From contig JAILQM010000114.1 in assembly GCA_024698965.1 (NCBI GenBank), forward strand, positions 1-54,713: a stretch of 54,713 nucleotides of DNA, given 5' to 3'. The DNA is from Eubacterium sp. (lineage in GTDB: Bacteria > Bacillota > Clostridia > Lachnospirales > Lachnospiraceae). A program made the position numbers and the translations under genes. Within the stretch, counting starts at the first letter, position 1. The number at the start of each line of letters is the position of its first letter. Positions 8,628-16,601 of the stretch are shown one piece after another. The notes under the pieces were generated by a model. That model saw nothing but the letters and a program-made list of their open reading frames with translations. It did no database searches and was not told the DNA's origin.

Positions 8628-9760
8628 TGATATATCTTGACAATGCAGCCACAACGCTTGTTAAGCCGGATTGTGTAGCGGAAGCTGTAACAGATGCTCT
8701 TGGGAATATGGGAAATACTTCAAGAGGAGCAAATAAGGCGGCGCTTTCTTCATCCGTAAAGGTGCTTGAAGCAAGGATGCTTTTGGCGGGTCTTTTTAAT
8801 GCAGGTGATGAGTCAAGGGTTGCTTTTACTTCCAATTCGACGGAAGCTTTAAATATGGCTATAAAAGGCTGTTTAAAAGCGGGAGATCATGTGATTACCA
8901 CAGTTTGGGAGCATAATTCCGTACTTCGTCCTTTATATGAAATGGAAGACAGGGGCGTAAATATATCTTTTGTGGGGATGTCAGATGAAGGACTTATAAA
9001 TCCGGAGGATATAAGAAAAGAAATACGCCCGAATACAGCAGCCGTAATTACAACACATGCTTCCAATTTAACCGGAGATTTGGTTGACATAAATAAAATA
9101 GGTAAGATAGCGAAAGATAATAATCTTTTGTATATAGTGGATGCTTCGCAAACAGCCGGAGTAATTGACATAGATGTTGAAAAATCAGGCATTGACATAC
9201 TTTGCTTTACCGGCCATAAAAGCCTTTTGGGACCGCAGGGAACAGGCGGAATCTATGTAAGAGATGGGGTTGACATAAAGCATTTTAAGACCGGCGGAAG
9301 CGGTACAATGACATTTTCTCATTCTCATCCCGATAATATGCCCGACAAGCTTGAGGCCGGAACTTTAAACGGACACGGGATCTGCGGACTTTGTGCCGCC
9401 GTAAAGTTTATAAACGAAACCGGTATATCAAATATCAGGGAAAAAGAAGATGAACTGATGAAAATGTTTTATAATGGAGTAAAGGATATTCCGGGGGTAA
9501 AAATATACGGTAATTTTAATCAAAAACAAAGATGTCCGATAGTTTCTCTAAATATAGGAGATGAGGACTCGGGGACAGTGAGTGACATTCTTTCGTATAA
9601 ATATGATATTGCCACAAGAAGCGGAGGGCACTGCGCACCGCTTGCACATATTGCTTTCGGAACAAAAGAGCAGGGCATGGTCAGGTTTAGTTTTAATTTT
9701 TTTAATACGGAAGAAGAGGTTAAAGCTGCCATAAATGCTATAGCAGATATTGCAAAATGA
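8627..9760 (+). CDS. Class V aminotransferase / cysteine desulfurase family protein (selenium-associated subgroup)
   Basis: This is a PLP enzyme of 377 residues. It starts MIYLDNAATT, as NifS/Csd proteins do. The Schiff-base lysine is Lys198 in FTGHKSLLGPQG, and the catalytic cysteine is Cys336 in SGGHCAPLAH, a short rigid loop typical of group II (SufS/CsdB-like) enzymes. Such enzymes release sulfur from cysteine, or selenium from selenocysteine. Its place immediately before tRNA-Sec, selA and selB points to delivery of selenium for selenophosphate synthesis. I recall a desulfurase subgroup that co-occurs with the selenium trait, and this looks like a member. Start and stop are coupled to the activator gene (1-base overlap). 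Confidence 0.88.
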   Translation: MIYLDNAATTLVKPDCVAEAVTDALGNMGNTSRGANKAALSSSVKVLEARMLLAGLFNAGDESRVAFTSNSTEALNMAIKGCLKAGDHVITTVWEHNSVLRPLYEMEDRGVNISFVGMSDEGLINPEDIRKEIRPNTAAVITTHASNLTGDLVDINKIGKIAKDNNLLYIVDASQTAGVIDIDVEKSGIDILCFTGHKSLLGPQGTGGIYVRDGVDIKHFKTGGSGTMTFSHSHPDNMPDKLEAGTLNGHGICGLCAAVKFINETGISNIREKEDELMKMFYNGVKDIPGVKIYGNFNQKQRCPIVSLNIGDEDSGTVSDILSYKYDIATRSGGHCAPLAHIAFGTKEQGMVRFSFNFFNTEEEVKAAINAIADIAK

Positions 9761-9765
9761 TGACT

Positions 9766-9793
9766 TTGATTTGAAGATTTTTTGTGGTAAAAT
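9766..9793 (+). promoter_or_regulatory. Candidate tRNA-Sec promoter
   Basis: TTGATT (9766-9771), 16 bases, and TAAAAT (9788-9793) put the start point about 10 bases before the mature tRNA. The match is partial, and the tRNA may also be cut from the longer operon transcript. Confidence 0.4.
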
Positions 9794-9811
9794 AATAGGG
9801 CATATTGTTAA

Positions 9812-9907
9812 GGTAGCCTAAGGGTGGCTGGTGTGCCCTCCGGTCTTCAACACCGGTATGAGGAGTCTGACTTCTCGGGTGAGTTCGATTCTCACAGGTT
9901 ACCGCCA
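9812..9907 (+). tRNA. selC: tRNA-Sec (anticodon UCA)
   Basis: At 96 bases this is far longer than a normal tRNA. An 8-bp acceptor stem (GGTAGCCT with AGGTTACC, one G-U pair) is followed by an extended D stem and the anticodon arm CCGGT-CTTCAAC-ACCGG with anticodon TCA. A long variable arm (GAGGAGT/ACTTCTC) and a T arm GTGAG-TTCGATT-CTCAC complete it. The CCA end is encoded (9905-9907). All these are hallmarks of selenocysteine tRNA, which reads the fdhF UGA with SelB. It lies between the desulfurase gene and selA. Confidence 0.97.
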
Positions 9908-9915
9908 AAAAATCA

Positions 9916-9938
9916 GGGAAGATATCATCTTCCCTTTT
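9916..9938 (+). terminator. Terminator-like hairpin between tRNA-Sec and selA
   Basis: The perfect stem GGGAAGAT (9916-9923) / ATCTTCCC (9927-9934) has a 3-base loop and is followed by TTTT. It could end the tRNA transcript or attenuate readthrough into selA, which starts 19 bases later with no other obvious promoter in the gap. Confidence 0.7.
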
Positions 9939-9956
9939 ACTATTTGGAGAAGATAC

Positions 9957-11351
9957 ATGGGTAAAGAAATTCTTAGAAACATACCAAAGGTTGACATAAT
10001 CTTAAACGATGATGAGATTTTATCTGTAGGGAAAGATCTAAATAATGAAATGAAAAAGGAAATCATACAGTCCTACCTTGAAGATATCAGAAATAAGGTA
10101 TTGGCTGATGAAACAGACGAGCTTCCTTCGGCGGAGCTTATAATTAATGACATAAAAAATCTTATTTTAGATGCAGATAATTTTTCGCTCAGAAGGGTAA
10201 TAAATGCGACCGGTGTTGTGCTTCATACAAACCTCGGAAGAGCACCGCTCGGAAAAGAAGTAACAGAGCATATAGTAAAAGAACTTGCGGGCTACAACAC
10301 TCTTGAGTACAATCTCAAAGAAGCAAAAAGAGGCTCGAGATACGATCATATAGAAAAGCTCTTATGTGAAATAACCTCGGCTGAGGCCGCAATGGTTGTA
10401 AATAACAATGCGGCGGGAGTTTTTCTTGTGCTTAATACTCTCGCGCAGAAAAAGAATGTCGCTATTTCGAGAGGTGAGCTTGTTGAAATCGGAGGAGCGT
10501 TCAGAGTTCCGGAAATTATGGAAAGAAGCTGGGCGGATCTTTTGGAAATAGGTACGACAAACAAAACTCATTTATCGGACTATGAGAGGGCGATAGATGA
10601 AAACAATGCTGAGGTTATTTTAAAAGTTCATAATTCGAATTTTAAAATTGTTGGATTTACGGAAGAAGTAGAGATAGATGAGCTTTGCAAGCTCGGAAAA
10701 AGCAGAGGGGTTAAGGTGATATTTGACCTCGGAGCTGCGTTTTTGACGGAAAAATATCTTCCGGGTGAGCTCCAGGGACAGGTGCCTCCGGTAAGAAAAT
10801 GTATAGAAGCCGGCTGCGATATTGTATGCTTTTCGGGAGATAAGCTTTTCGGAGGAGCTCAAGCCGGAATTATAATAGGCAATAGAGAAGATATTGAAAA
10901 GATAAAAAAGAATCCTTTTACGAGAATGTTTAGGACGGATAAACTCGATTTATGCGTGCTTGAAAAAACTCTGAGATATTATAAGGATTATTCCGAGGCG
11001 GTAAAAAATATTCCTACGTTAAAAATGCTTTTGGCTCAAAAAGATGAGCTTTTAGAAGAGGCAGAAGAGTTGGCGTTAAAATTAGAGAAAATACTGCCGG
11101 ATATGGTTTGCATAAAAGTGGCGGAAACGGAAGATGAACCGGGCGGAGGCTCAATGCCGGGGGTATATCTTCCGGGATACGCGATTGAGATAAAGTCTGA
11201 CAGATTGAGTGCGGATGAGATAGAAGAAAGGTTAAGGAATCATGATATTCCGATAATTTCGAGAATAAATGACGGAGGCGTACTTATTTCATTAAGGACA
11301 CTTATGCCCGGTGATGATTTGGAAGTAATAAAGGCAGTTTCAAGACTTTAG
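9957..11351 (+). CDS. selA: L-seryl-tRNA(Sec) selenium transferase
   Basis: SelA converts seryl-tRNA(Sec) to selenocysteyl-tRNA(Sec) using selenophosphate. It is a cytoplasmic PLP enzyme and decameric in known cases. The 464-residue length is normal. The PLP lysine is Lys296 in FSGDKLFGGAQAG, and other family blocks are RRVINATGVVLHTNLGRAPLG, EYNLKEAKRGSRYDH and NNNAAGVFL. An open frame extends upstream into the tRNA-Sec gene, but ATG 9957 has a TGGAGA ribosome site six bases ahead and matches family N-termini, so it is chosen. selB follows 21 bases later. Confidence 0.95.
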   Translation: MGKEILRNIPKVDIILNDDEILSVGKDLNNEMKKEIIQSYLEDIRNKVLADETDELPSAELIINDIKNLILDADNFSLRRVINATGVVLHTNLGRAPLGKEVTEHIVKELAGYNTLEYNLKEAKRGSRYDHIEKLLCEITSAEAAMVVNNNAAGVFLVLNTLAQKKNVAISRGELVEIGGAFRVPEIMERSWADLLEIGTTNKTHLSDYERAIDENNAEVILKVHNSNFKIVGFTEEVEIDELCKLGKSRGVKVIFDLGAAFLTEKYLPGELQGQVPPVRKCIEAGCDIVCFSGDKLFGGAQAGIIIGNREDIEKIKKNPFTRMFRTDKLDLCVLEKTLRYYKDYSEAVKNIPTLKMLLAQKDELLEEAEELALKLEKILPDMVCIKVAETEDEPGGGSMPGVYLPGYAIEIKSDRLSADEIEERLRNHDIPIISRINDGGVLISLRTLMPGDDLEVIKAVSRL

Positions 11352-11372
11352 ACAAGGGTTAAAGAGGGTAAT

Positions 11373-13304
11373 ATGAAGCATATAATTATCGGAACGGCGG
11401 GACATATAGATCACGGCAAAACAGCGCTTACTTTGGCACTTACCGGTAAAGACACCGACAGGTTAAAAGAGGAAAAAGCCCGCGGAATCACAATTGAAAA
11501 CGGATATGCAAATCTCTTGCTAAATGATGAGATGACGGCAAGTATTATTGACGTGCCCGGGCATGAAAAGTTTGTAAAAAACATGATTGCCGGTGCGAGT
11601 GGTATAGATATTGTTCTTTTATGCATAGCTGCGGATGAGGGAATAATGCCGCAGACAAAAGAGCATCTTGATATTCTTACTCTTCTTGATATTAGAAAAG
11701 GAATAATTGTGCTTACCAAATCCGATTTGGTTTCGAAAGAGTGGCTTTCGGAGATGAAAGATGAGGTAAAAAGCAGCGTTTTTGATACATTCTTAAAAGA
11801 CGCTCCTATAATATGCGTATCAAGCAAAACCAAAGAAGGCATTGATGAGCTTAAAAACGCTATAGTTCGTGAAATAGAAGAGACCGACGGGAAAAGAAGG
11901 GACAGACCGTTCAGACTTCCCGTAGACAGGATATTTACCGTAAAAGGTTTCGGAACCGTAGTAACCGGAACCCTCGTTGACGGATGCGTAAGAGCGGGAG
12001 ACGATGCAATAGTTTATCCCACGGGTAAAATCGTCAGAATAAGAGAAGTGCAGAATCATGATAAGACGATTGAGAGGGGAGAAGCCGGAATGAGGCTTGC
12101 CTTAAATCTTGCCGGAGTTGAAAAAAGCGAGATTGAAAGAGGCTATACCGTATGTTTTCCGGACTCAATGATAATGACAAAATGTATGGATGTAAGGGTT
12201 AAAATTACAGACAGCGCTGATTATCTTGTCCTTCATAACTCCAGACTTCATTTCTATCACGGAGCTCAGGAAGCGGTTTGCAAAATAAGGCTGCTTGAAA
12301 ATGATGAGCTCGGTCCCGGGGATGAGGCATACGCCCAGCTTCTTTTCGAAAAGGAAGTGGCGGTAAGAAACGGAGATTTATTCGTTCTTAGATTTTTCTC
12401 GCCTGTTATTACAATCGGCGGCGGAACAATTCTTGATGCTTCTGCCAAAAAACACAGCAGAAACAGAAAAGAAGTAATAAACAGGATGGAGCATCTTTCG
12501 GATGAGACTCCGGGAGAAAGGCTGCTTGCTCTTATTGCCGCTCAAAAAAAATCGCTTTGGGATGTAAAGACTCTGGCTGATACGGAAAATATTTCGGTTT
12601 CCGATATGACGGAAAAACTCAAGGAGCTTTATGAGGCAGGGGATATTATTTTCCCTGATGCTGATGGTTTTGATGCAAATAAAAAGTTTACTGCAAAGAC
12701 TCTTATGGAAGAGATTTATAATGATATAGAGGATGCTTTGGGAAAATACCATAAGGAGAATCCTTTAAAAGAAGGAATGAATCAGGCAGAGCTCAGAAAG
12801 TCTATGTCTCCTGAGGGCAAGGCTGACTGCGACAGGATACTTGTTTATTTTGAAAAGGACGGAAGAATAAAGATATCGGGCGCAGAGGTTGCTCTTGGGG
12901 GCTTTGAGGTTGTTCTTTCCGAAGAGCAGGAAGATCTTAAGAGAAGAATTATAGAATTTTACGAAAATGCCGGAGTAAAAAGTCCGGATGATAAGGTTGT
13001 AGAGGAAGAATTTGCCGGCGAGGCAAAGGATTACAGCATGATTGCCTTAAAGCTCAGAAGAGACGGAGTGCTTGTTTCATTATCCGAAAAAAACGCCGTT
13101 CTAAAAAAATATGAGCAGCAAACGCTTGATAAGTTTAAGGAGCTTTCGAAGATAAAAGACGAGGTTACTTTGGCCGAACTTAAAGAAGCTATGGACTTCT
13201 CCAGAAAGTATGCCCAGCTTTATCTTGAGTATTGGGATAAAACGGCTGTGACACGAAGAATAGGAGATGCCCATATATTAAGGGTTAAAGATAAGGAGGA
13301 ATAA
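11373..13304 (+). CDS. selB: Selenocysteine-specific translation elongation factor
   Basis: SelB carries Sec-tRNA(Sec) to the ribosome at UGA codons marked by a SECIS hairpin. This 643-residue protein starts with the EF-Tu-like GTPase domain: GTAGHIDHGKTAL (residues 7-19), DVPGHEKFVKNMIAGASGID, and the TKSD guanine motif. Two beta-barrel domains follow (FTVKGFGTVVTGTLVDG), then four winged-helix repeats in the C-terminal half, which bind SECIS RNA. Length and order are typical. Its in-window targets are the fdhF SECIS and tRNA-Sec. yedF begins three bases after the stop, so they share an operon. Confidence 0.95.
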   Translation: MKHIIIGTAGHIDHGKTALTLALTGKDTDRLKEEKARGITIENGYANLLLNDEMTASIIDVPGHEKFVKNMIAGASGIDIVLLCIAADEGIMPQTKEHLDILTLLDIRKGIIVLTKSDLVSKEWLSEMKDEVKSSVFDTFLKDAPIICVSSKTKEGIDELKNAIVREIEETDGKRRDRPFRLPVDRIFTVKGFGTVVTGTLVDGCVRAGDDAIVYPTGKIVRIREVQNHDKTIERGEAGMRLALNLAGVEKSEIERGYTVCFPDSMIMTKCMDVRVKITDSADYLVLHNSRLHFYHGAQEAVCKIRLLENDELGPGDEAYAQLLFEKEVAVRNGDLFVLRFFSPVITIGGGTILDASAKKHSRNRKEVINRMEHLSDETPGERLLALIAAQKKSLWDVKTLADTENISVSDMTEKLKELYEAGDIIFPDADGFDANKKFTAKTLMEEIYNDIEDALGKYHKENPLKEGMNQAELRKSMSPEGKADCDRILVYFEKDGRIKISGAEVALGGFEVVLSEEQEDLKRRIIEFYENAGVKSPDDKVVEEEFAGEAKDYSMIALKLRRDGVLVSLSEKNAVLKKYEQQTLDKFKELSKIKDEVTLAELKEAMDFSRKYAQLYLEYWDKTAVTRRIGDAHILRVKDKEE

Positions 13305-13306
13305 TT

Positions 13307-13921
13307 GTGACAGTAGTAGATGCAATGGGAAAAGCATGCCCGATGCCGGTAGTGATGGCAAAAAAGGCCATTAAAGAGCTTGGAGGGGCAGGAGAAATTG
13401 AAGTAAGAGTTGATAATGAGGTGGCGGTACAAAACCTCACAAAACTTGCACAAAGCGGCGGATATGAAGTGAAGTCGGAAAAGGTTAAAGACGGTGAATT
13501 TAAGGTAAATATTACTGTCGGAGACGGAGAAGCGGATAATGTAAAAGATTATGACGTGACAAGCTGTATTCCGGACGGCAGAAAAAAGAATACAGTTGTC
13601 GTTATTTCATCCGACTGCATGGGAAACGGAAGCGACGAACTCGGAGCTTCGCTTATGAAGGCATTTGTGTTCGCCTTAACTCAGCAGGATATTCTGCCGG
13701 ATAAGATTTTACTTTATAACAGCGGAGTAAAGCTTGCAGTGGAAGGATCGGATTCTCTTGAAGATCTTAAGAATCTTGAAGCGGAAGGTGTTACGGTGGA
13801 AGCATGCGGAACATGTCTTAATTTTTTTGAACTCACCGACAGGCTTGGTGTGGGAAGTGTAACCAATATGTATGCTATTGTGGAGAGTCAGCTTCTTGCC
13901 GACAATATTGTAAGACCGTAA
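13307..13921 (+). CDS. yedF: Selenium-metabolism sulfurtransferase-like protein YedF
   Basis: The 204-residue product has an N-terminal TusA-like domain with the CPMP motif (Cys11, in GKACPMPVVMAKKA) and a C-terminal DsrE-like domain containing EACGTCLNFF. That two-domain form is the selenium-associated YedF family rather than plain TusA. TusA/DsrE proteins relay sulfur, or presumably selenium, as persulfide or perselenide between desulfurases and acceptors, so a carrier role between the desulfurase at 8627-9760 and selenophosphate synthesis is plausible but unproven. The start is GTG 13307, with AAGGAGGA at 13293-13300. The gene overlaps the next by one base. Confidence 0.9.
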   Translation: MTVVDAMGKACPMPVVMAKKAIKELGGAGEIEVRVDNEVAVQNLTKLAQSGGYEVKSEKVKDGEFKVNITVGDGEADNVKDYDVTSCIPDGRKKNTVVVISSDCMGNGSDELGASLMKAFVFALTQQDILPDKILLYNSGVKLAVEGSDSLEDLKNLEAEGVTVEACGTCLNFFELTDRLGVGSVTNMYAIVESQLLADNIVRP

Positions 13922-14157
13922 TGATAGAGAAAAAAGAAAGAGTAATTATTACTTTCGAAAAAACAACCAATGTTATCAAGGCTGAAATGCTTTGTAAGGA
14001 GGCAAATATGCCCGGAAGGGTTATACCGGTTCCTACAGCTATATCTGCAGGCTGCGGACTGTGCTTTATGACAGATCCTTCAAACAGAGAAATGATTGTT
14101 ATGTTTTTAAAGGAAAAAGGAATAGATTACGAAAGTATTTATGAGCTTATATTATAA
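13921..14157 (+). CDS. DUF3343 / putative Se-S carrier-like small protein
   Basis: This small protein of 78 residues has the pattern of the DUF3343 family: an early strand VIITFEKTTNVIKAEMLCKEANMPGRVIPVP followed by the paired-cysteine motif SAGCGLCF near residues 42-49. The two cysteines two residues apart suit a thiol or selenol carrier. It overlaps yedF by one base (TAATG) and closes the selenium operon before a hairpin at 14190. Such proteins are commonly found beside yedF or class V desulfurases. The biochemical function is not established as far as I know. Confidence 0.85.
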   Translation: MIEKKERVIITFEKTTNVIKAEMLCKEANMPGRVIPVPTAISAGCGLCFMTDPSNREMIVMFLKEKGIDYESIYELIL

Positions 14158-14189
14158 TTGGTATACTATTATAAATACATTGAATAAAT

Positions 14190-14219
14190 ATGCCGGATAT
14201 TGTATATCCGGCATATTTT
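14190..14219 (+). terminator. Terminator-like hairpin after the selenium operon
   Basis: The perfect 10-bp stem ATGCCGGATA (14190-14199) / TATCCGGCAT (14205-14214) has a TTGTA loop and is followed by ATTTTC. The U tract is short but the stem is strong. Confidence 0.75.
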
Positions 14220-14269
14220 CATTTATGACAGTTATGCAAAAAAAGTAGTGGTTAGTCATGCCTTTTCGT

Positions 14270-14298
14270 TTGACAATTATGAGAATTCTTATTAAAGT
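14270..14298 (+). promoter_or_regulatory. Candidate promoter of the NuoF-C/GltD-like gene
   Basis: A perfect TTGACA (14270-14275) is followed after 17 bases by TAAAGT (14293-14298), a 4/6 match to the -10 box. It would give a leader of about 90 bases. Confidence 0.5.
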
Positions 14299-14304
14299 TG
14301 AAGT

Positions 14305-14395
14305 ATCAGTTTTAAGCAACGCGGCTTAAGACATATGAGGTCAGGGAAGAGCGTTTTTAAATGCTCGAAACAATTTTTAAAATATGGAGATGTAT
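14305..14395 (+). promoter_or_regulatory. Structured 5' leader of unknown class
   Basis: The likely leader holds two hairpins: TTAAGC (14312-14317) / GCTTAA (14324-14329), and GAGCGTTT (14349-14356) / AAATGCTC (14359-14366). A GAGGTCAGGGAA stretch lies between them. I could not match it to a riboswitch class I know, including molybdenum-cofactor and glycine types. Confidence 0.4.
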
Positions 14396-16234
14396 ATGAG
14401 TAAAGTTAAAATTATGGCAGAAAAAAACACTAACACTAAGCTCAAGGATTTCATGGAGACATATATGAGAAGAATCCAGGCTACGCCGGCAGGAATGTGC
14501 CCGCTTGCTTTTGAGCTTTCTCTTCTTAAAGCAAGTGAAGTACAGACATGTACAAAATGTACTCCTTGTCGTGAGGGCGTTCCTCAGATGACTGAGCTTT
14601 TAGAGAAGATTACAAAGTGCGAGGGTAGTGCTGAGGATCTTGAAGAGCTTAAGAGAATTGCCAACATTGTTAAAGACAGCGCAGATTGTGCTATAGGTTA
14701 CGATACAGCAAACATTCTTCTTCAGCATATTGAAATGTTCGCAGACGAGTATGAATGTCATGTAACTCACAAAGTCTGTCAGAACGATATCGAGCAGAAG
14801 GTACCTTGTGAGGCAATGTGTCCTGCACATGTTAATGTACCTGCTTATATTGCACTTACGGGAATGGGCGATTATGCCGGAGCAATCAATATGATCAGAA
14901 AGGACAATCCTTTCCCTACAGCATGTGCTCTTATTTGTGAGCATCCATGTGAGGAGAGATGCCGTAGAAATATTATTGATGCACCTATCAATATCAGAGG
15001 TATTAAGAAATTTGCCGTTGATCAGATGGCAGCAGATAAGGTAAAAGTACCTGAAAGACTTGTAGATACAGGAAAGAAGATTGCTGTAATAGGCGGTGGC
15101 CCAAGCGGACTTACCTGTGCATATTTCCTTGCTCTTATGGGACATAAGGTAATGGTATTCGAGGAGAAGAGTCAGCTCGGAGGTATGCTTCGTTATGGTA
15201 TCCCTGCATACAGATTCCCAAGAGAAAGACTTGACGAGGATATCAGAGCAATCCTCAGCGTCGGCAATATCGATGTTACTTACAACGCATATGTTGATGC
15301 AGCCAAGATGAAAGAAATTAACGACGAGTATGATGCAGTTTATGTTGCAATCGGTGCTCATACAGGTAAGACATTAAAGCTTGCCAATACAGATGCAAAG
15401 GGCGTAAGCTCGGCAGTAGATATGCTTCGTGAGATCGGATACAACCGTTATCCTGATTTCAAGGGCAAAAAGGTTGCAGTAGTCGGCGGTGGTAACGTTG
15501 CCATGGACTGTGCAAGAACATCTGTAAGAGCCGGTGCTGACTCAGTTACAGTTATTTACAGAAGACGTCAGGAAGACATGACAGCTCTTGCTTCCGAAGT
15601 TGAATCAGCTATCGCAGAAGGTGTTGAGATGCTTACACTTCAGGCACCGGGAGATATTGTTGTTGACAGCAACGGAAACTGTACAGGAATCAAAGTACAG
15701 CCACAGATGATCGGAGCGGTTAAGGGCGGAAGACCTGCACCTGTAAATGCAAACAAGCCTGAAGGTTTTGTTGAAGCTGATGTAATCCTTATTGCTGTAG
15801 GTCAGGATATCGTTTCAGGACCTTTCGAAGAATTCGGAATGCAGGCTGAAAGAGGAGCATTTAAGGCTACAGAGTACTTAGAGGCTGAAGGATATGAAAA
15901 TATCTTCGTAGGTGGTGACTGCCAGACAGGTCCTAAGACAGTTATTAAGGCAATTGCAGCCGGTAAAGTATCTGCTCTTAACATTGACAGATATTTAGGA
16001 TTTAACCATAAACTTGACTGCGGTGTTGAAGTTCCGGAGGCACAGGCTAACGATACAACACCTAAGGGAAGAGTAAATATTACAGAAAGAGAAGCACGAA
16101 TCAGAAGAAACGACTTCCTCGGAGTAGAGAACGAAATGAGTCTTGAAGAAGCTAAGCAGGAATGCGGAAGATGCTTAAGATGCGATCACTTCGGATGCGG
16201 TTCACTTGAAGAGTGCCACGACGTATATGTATAA
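14396..16234 (+). CDS. FAD/NAD(P)-dependent iron-sulfur oxidoreductase, NuoF-C plus GltD-like fusion
   Basis: This 612-residue protein has three parts. Residues ~15-125 match the C-terminal [4Fe-4S] domain of NuoF/HydB (CTKCTPCREG, then DCAIG), without the FMN/NADH-binding region. A GltD-like two-cluster domain follows (CEAMCPAHVNVPAYI, CEHPCEERCRR). The flavoprotein body has the FAD motif VIGGGPSGLTCAYF, the NAD(P) motif VVGGGNVAMDCARTSVRAGA, and a closing FAD strand (FVGGDCQTGPKTVIKAIAAGK). A Cys-rich tail (CGRCLRCDHFGCG) ends it. It most likely links NAD(P)H to the formate dehydrogenase, and electron bifurcation is possible. ATG 14396 has GGAGA five bases ahead, better than ATG 14384. Confidence 0.85.
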   Translation: MSKVKIMAEKNTNTKLKDFMETYMRRIQATPAGMCPLAFELSLLKASEVQTCTKCTPCREGVPQMTELLEKITKCEGSAEDLEELKRIANIVKDSADCAIGYDTANILLQHIEMFADEYECHVTHKVCQNDIEQKVPCEAMCPAHVNVPAYIALTGMGDYAGAINMIRKDNPFPTACALICEHPCEERCRRNIIDAPINIRGIKKFAVDQMAADKVKVPERLVDTGKKIAVIGGGPSGLTCAYFLALMGHKVMVFEEKSQLGGMLRYGIPAYRFPRERLDEDIRAILSVGNIDVTYNAYVDAAKMKEINDEYDAVYVAIGAHTGKTLKLANTDAKGVSSAVDMLREIGYNRYPDFKGKKVAVVGGGNVAMDCARTSVRAGADSVTVIYRRRQEDMTALASEVESAIAEGVEMLTLQAPGDIVVDSNGNCTGIKVQPQMIGAVKGGRPAPVNANKPEGFVEADVILIAVGQDIVSGPFEEFGMQAERGAFKATEYLEAEGYENIFVGGDCQTGPKTVIKAIAAGKVSALNIDRYLGFNHKLDCGVEVPEAQANDTTPKGRVNITEREARIRRNDFLGVENEMSLEEAKQECGRCLRCDHFGCGSLEECHDVYV

Positions 16235-16523
16235 AAGAATTGAATCAAACGATGTTTTCAGTTTTAATTATTACACCTATAAGGAGCCTTTTACGGGCTC
16301 CTTTAATGGTATGAGGTATAAAATATCCCGAGAGGAAAAGGAAGAAGGAGAAGCTTTTTTTAAAGTTATCACCTGGCCGGAACCTTATTGTGAGAGTGCC
16401 ACTCCGGATGAATTAAAAGAGTATGCCGAGTTCGATTTTGACGAAAACGGTAAAGAAGAGGCAGTGGATTACTTAAATGATGTCTGGGAACGCGAATATA
16501 TGCAAAAAATACTTGAAAAATAG
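16227..16523 (+). CDS. Small conserved acidic protein, unknown function
   Basis: This is a 98-residue protein starting at ATG 16227, which overlaps the end of the flavoprotein gene by eight bases. The middle reads YYTYKEPFTGSFNGMRYKISRE and the end has EFDFDENGKEEAVDYLNDVWE, a pattern I associate with a short uncharacterised Lachnospiraceae family. No membrane segment, signal or metal motif is visible. The ribosome site is weak, so translation is probably coupled to the upstream gene. An internal start at ATG 16312 is possible because a hairpin sits at 16281-16303. The neighbourhood suggests a link to the dehydrogenase complex, but nothing in the sequence proves it. Confidence 0.7.
   Translation: MYKRIESNDVFSFNYYTYKEPFTGSFNGMRYKISREEKEEGEAFFKVITWPEPYCESATPDELKEYAEFDFDENGKEEAVDYLNDVWEREYMQKILEK
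16281..16303 (+). other. Hairpin inside the small acidic protein gene
   Basis: AAGGAGCC (16281-16288) pairs perfectly with GGCTCCTT (16296-16303), with a 7-base loop. Only TTT follows, so termination would be weak. It encodes the KEPFTGSF stretch of the small protein. Confidence 0.6.
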
Positions 16524-16601
16524 TTAAAGATAGTGCAAAATATAAATGTAGGGAATAAGTTGAGTGTTTTTATAGGATTGATAAGAAGAGGGGATGTTTA
16601 T

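Noticed and set aside
9831..9956. A longer N-terminus of SelA running into tRNA-Sec
   Set aside because: It would translate tRNA sequence, and ATG 9957 has its own ribosome site and the right family length.
14600..15361. A 253-codon open frame on the minus strand inside the flavoprotein gene
   Set aside because: Antisense to a clear gene, with Cys/Ile/Leu-rich composition and no family motif; it is a shadow frame.
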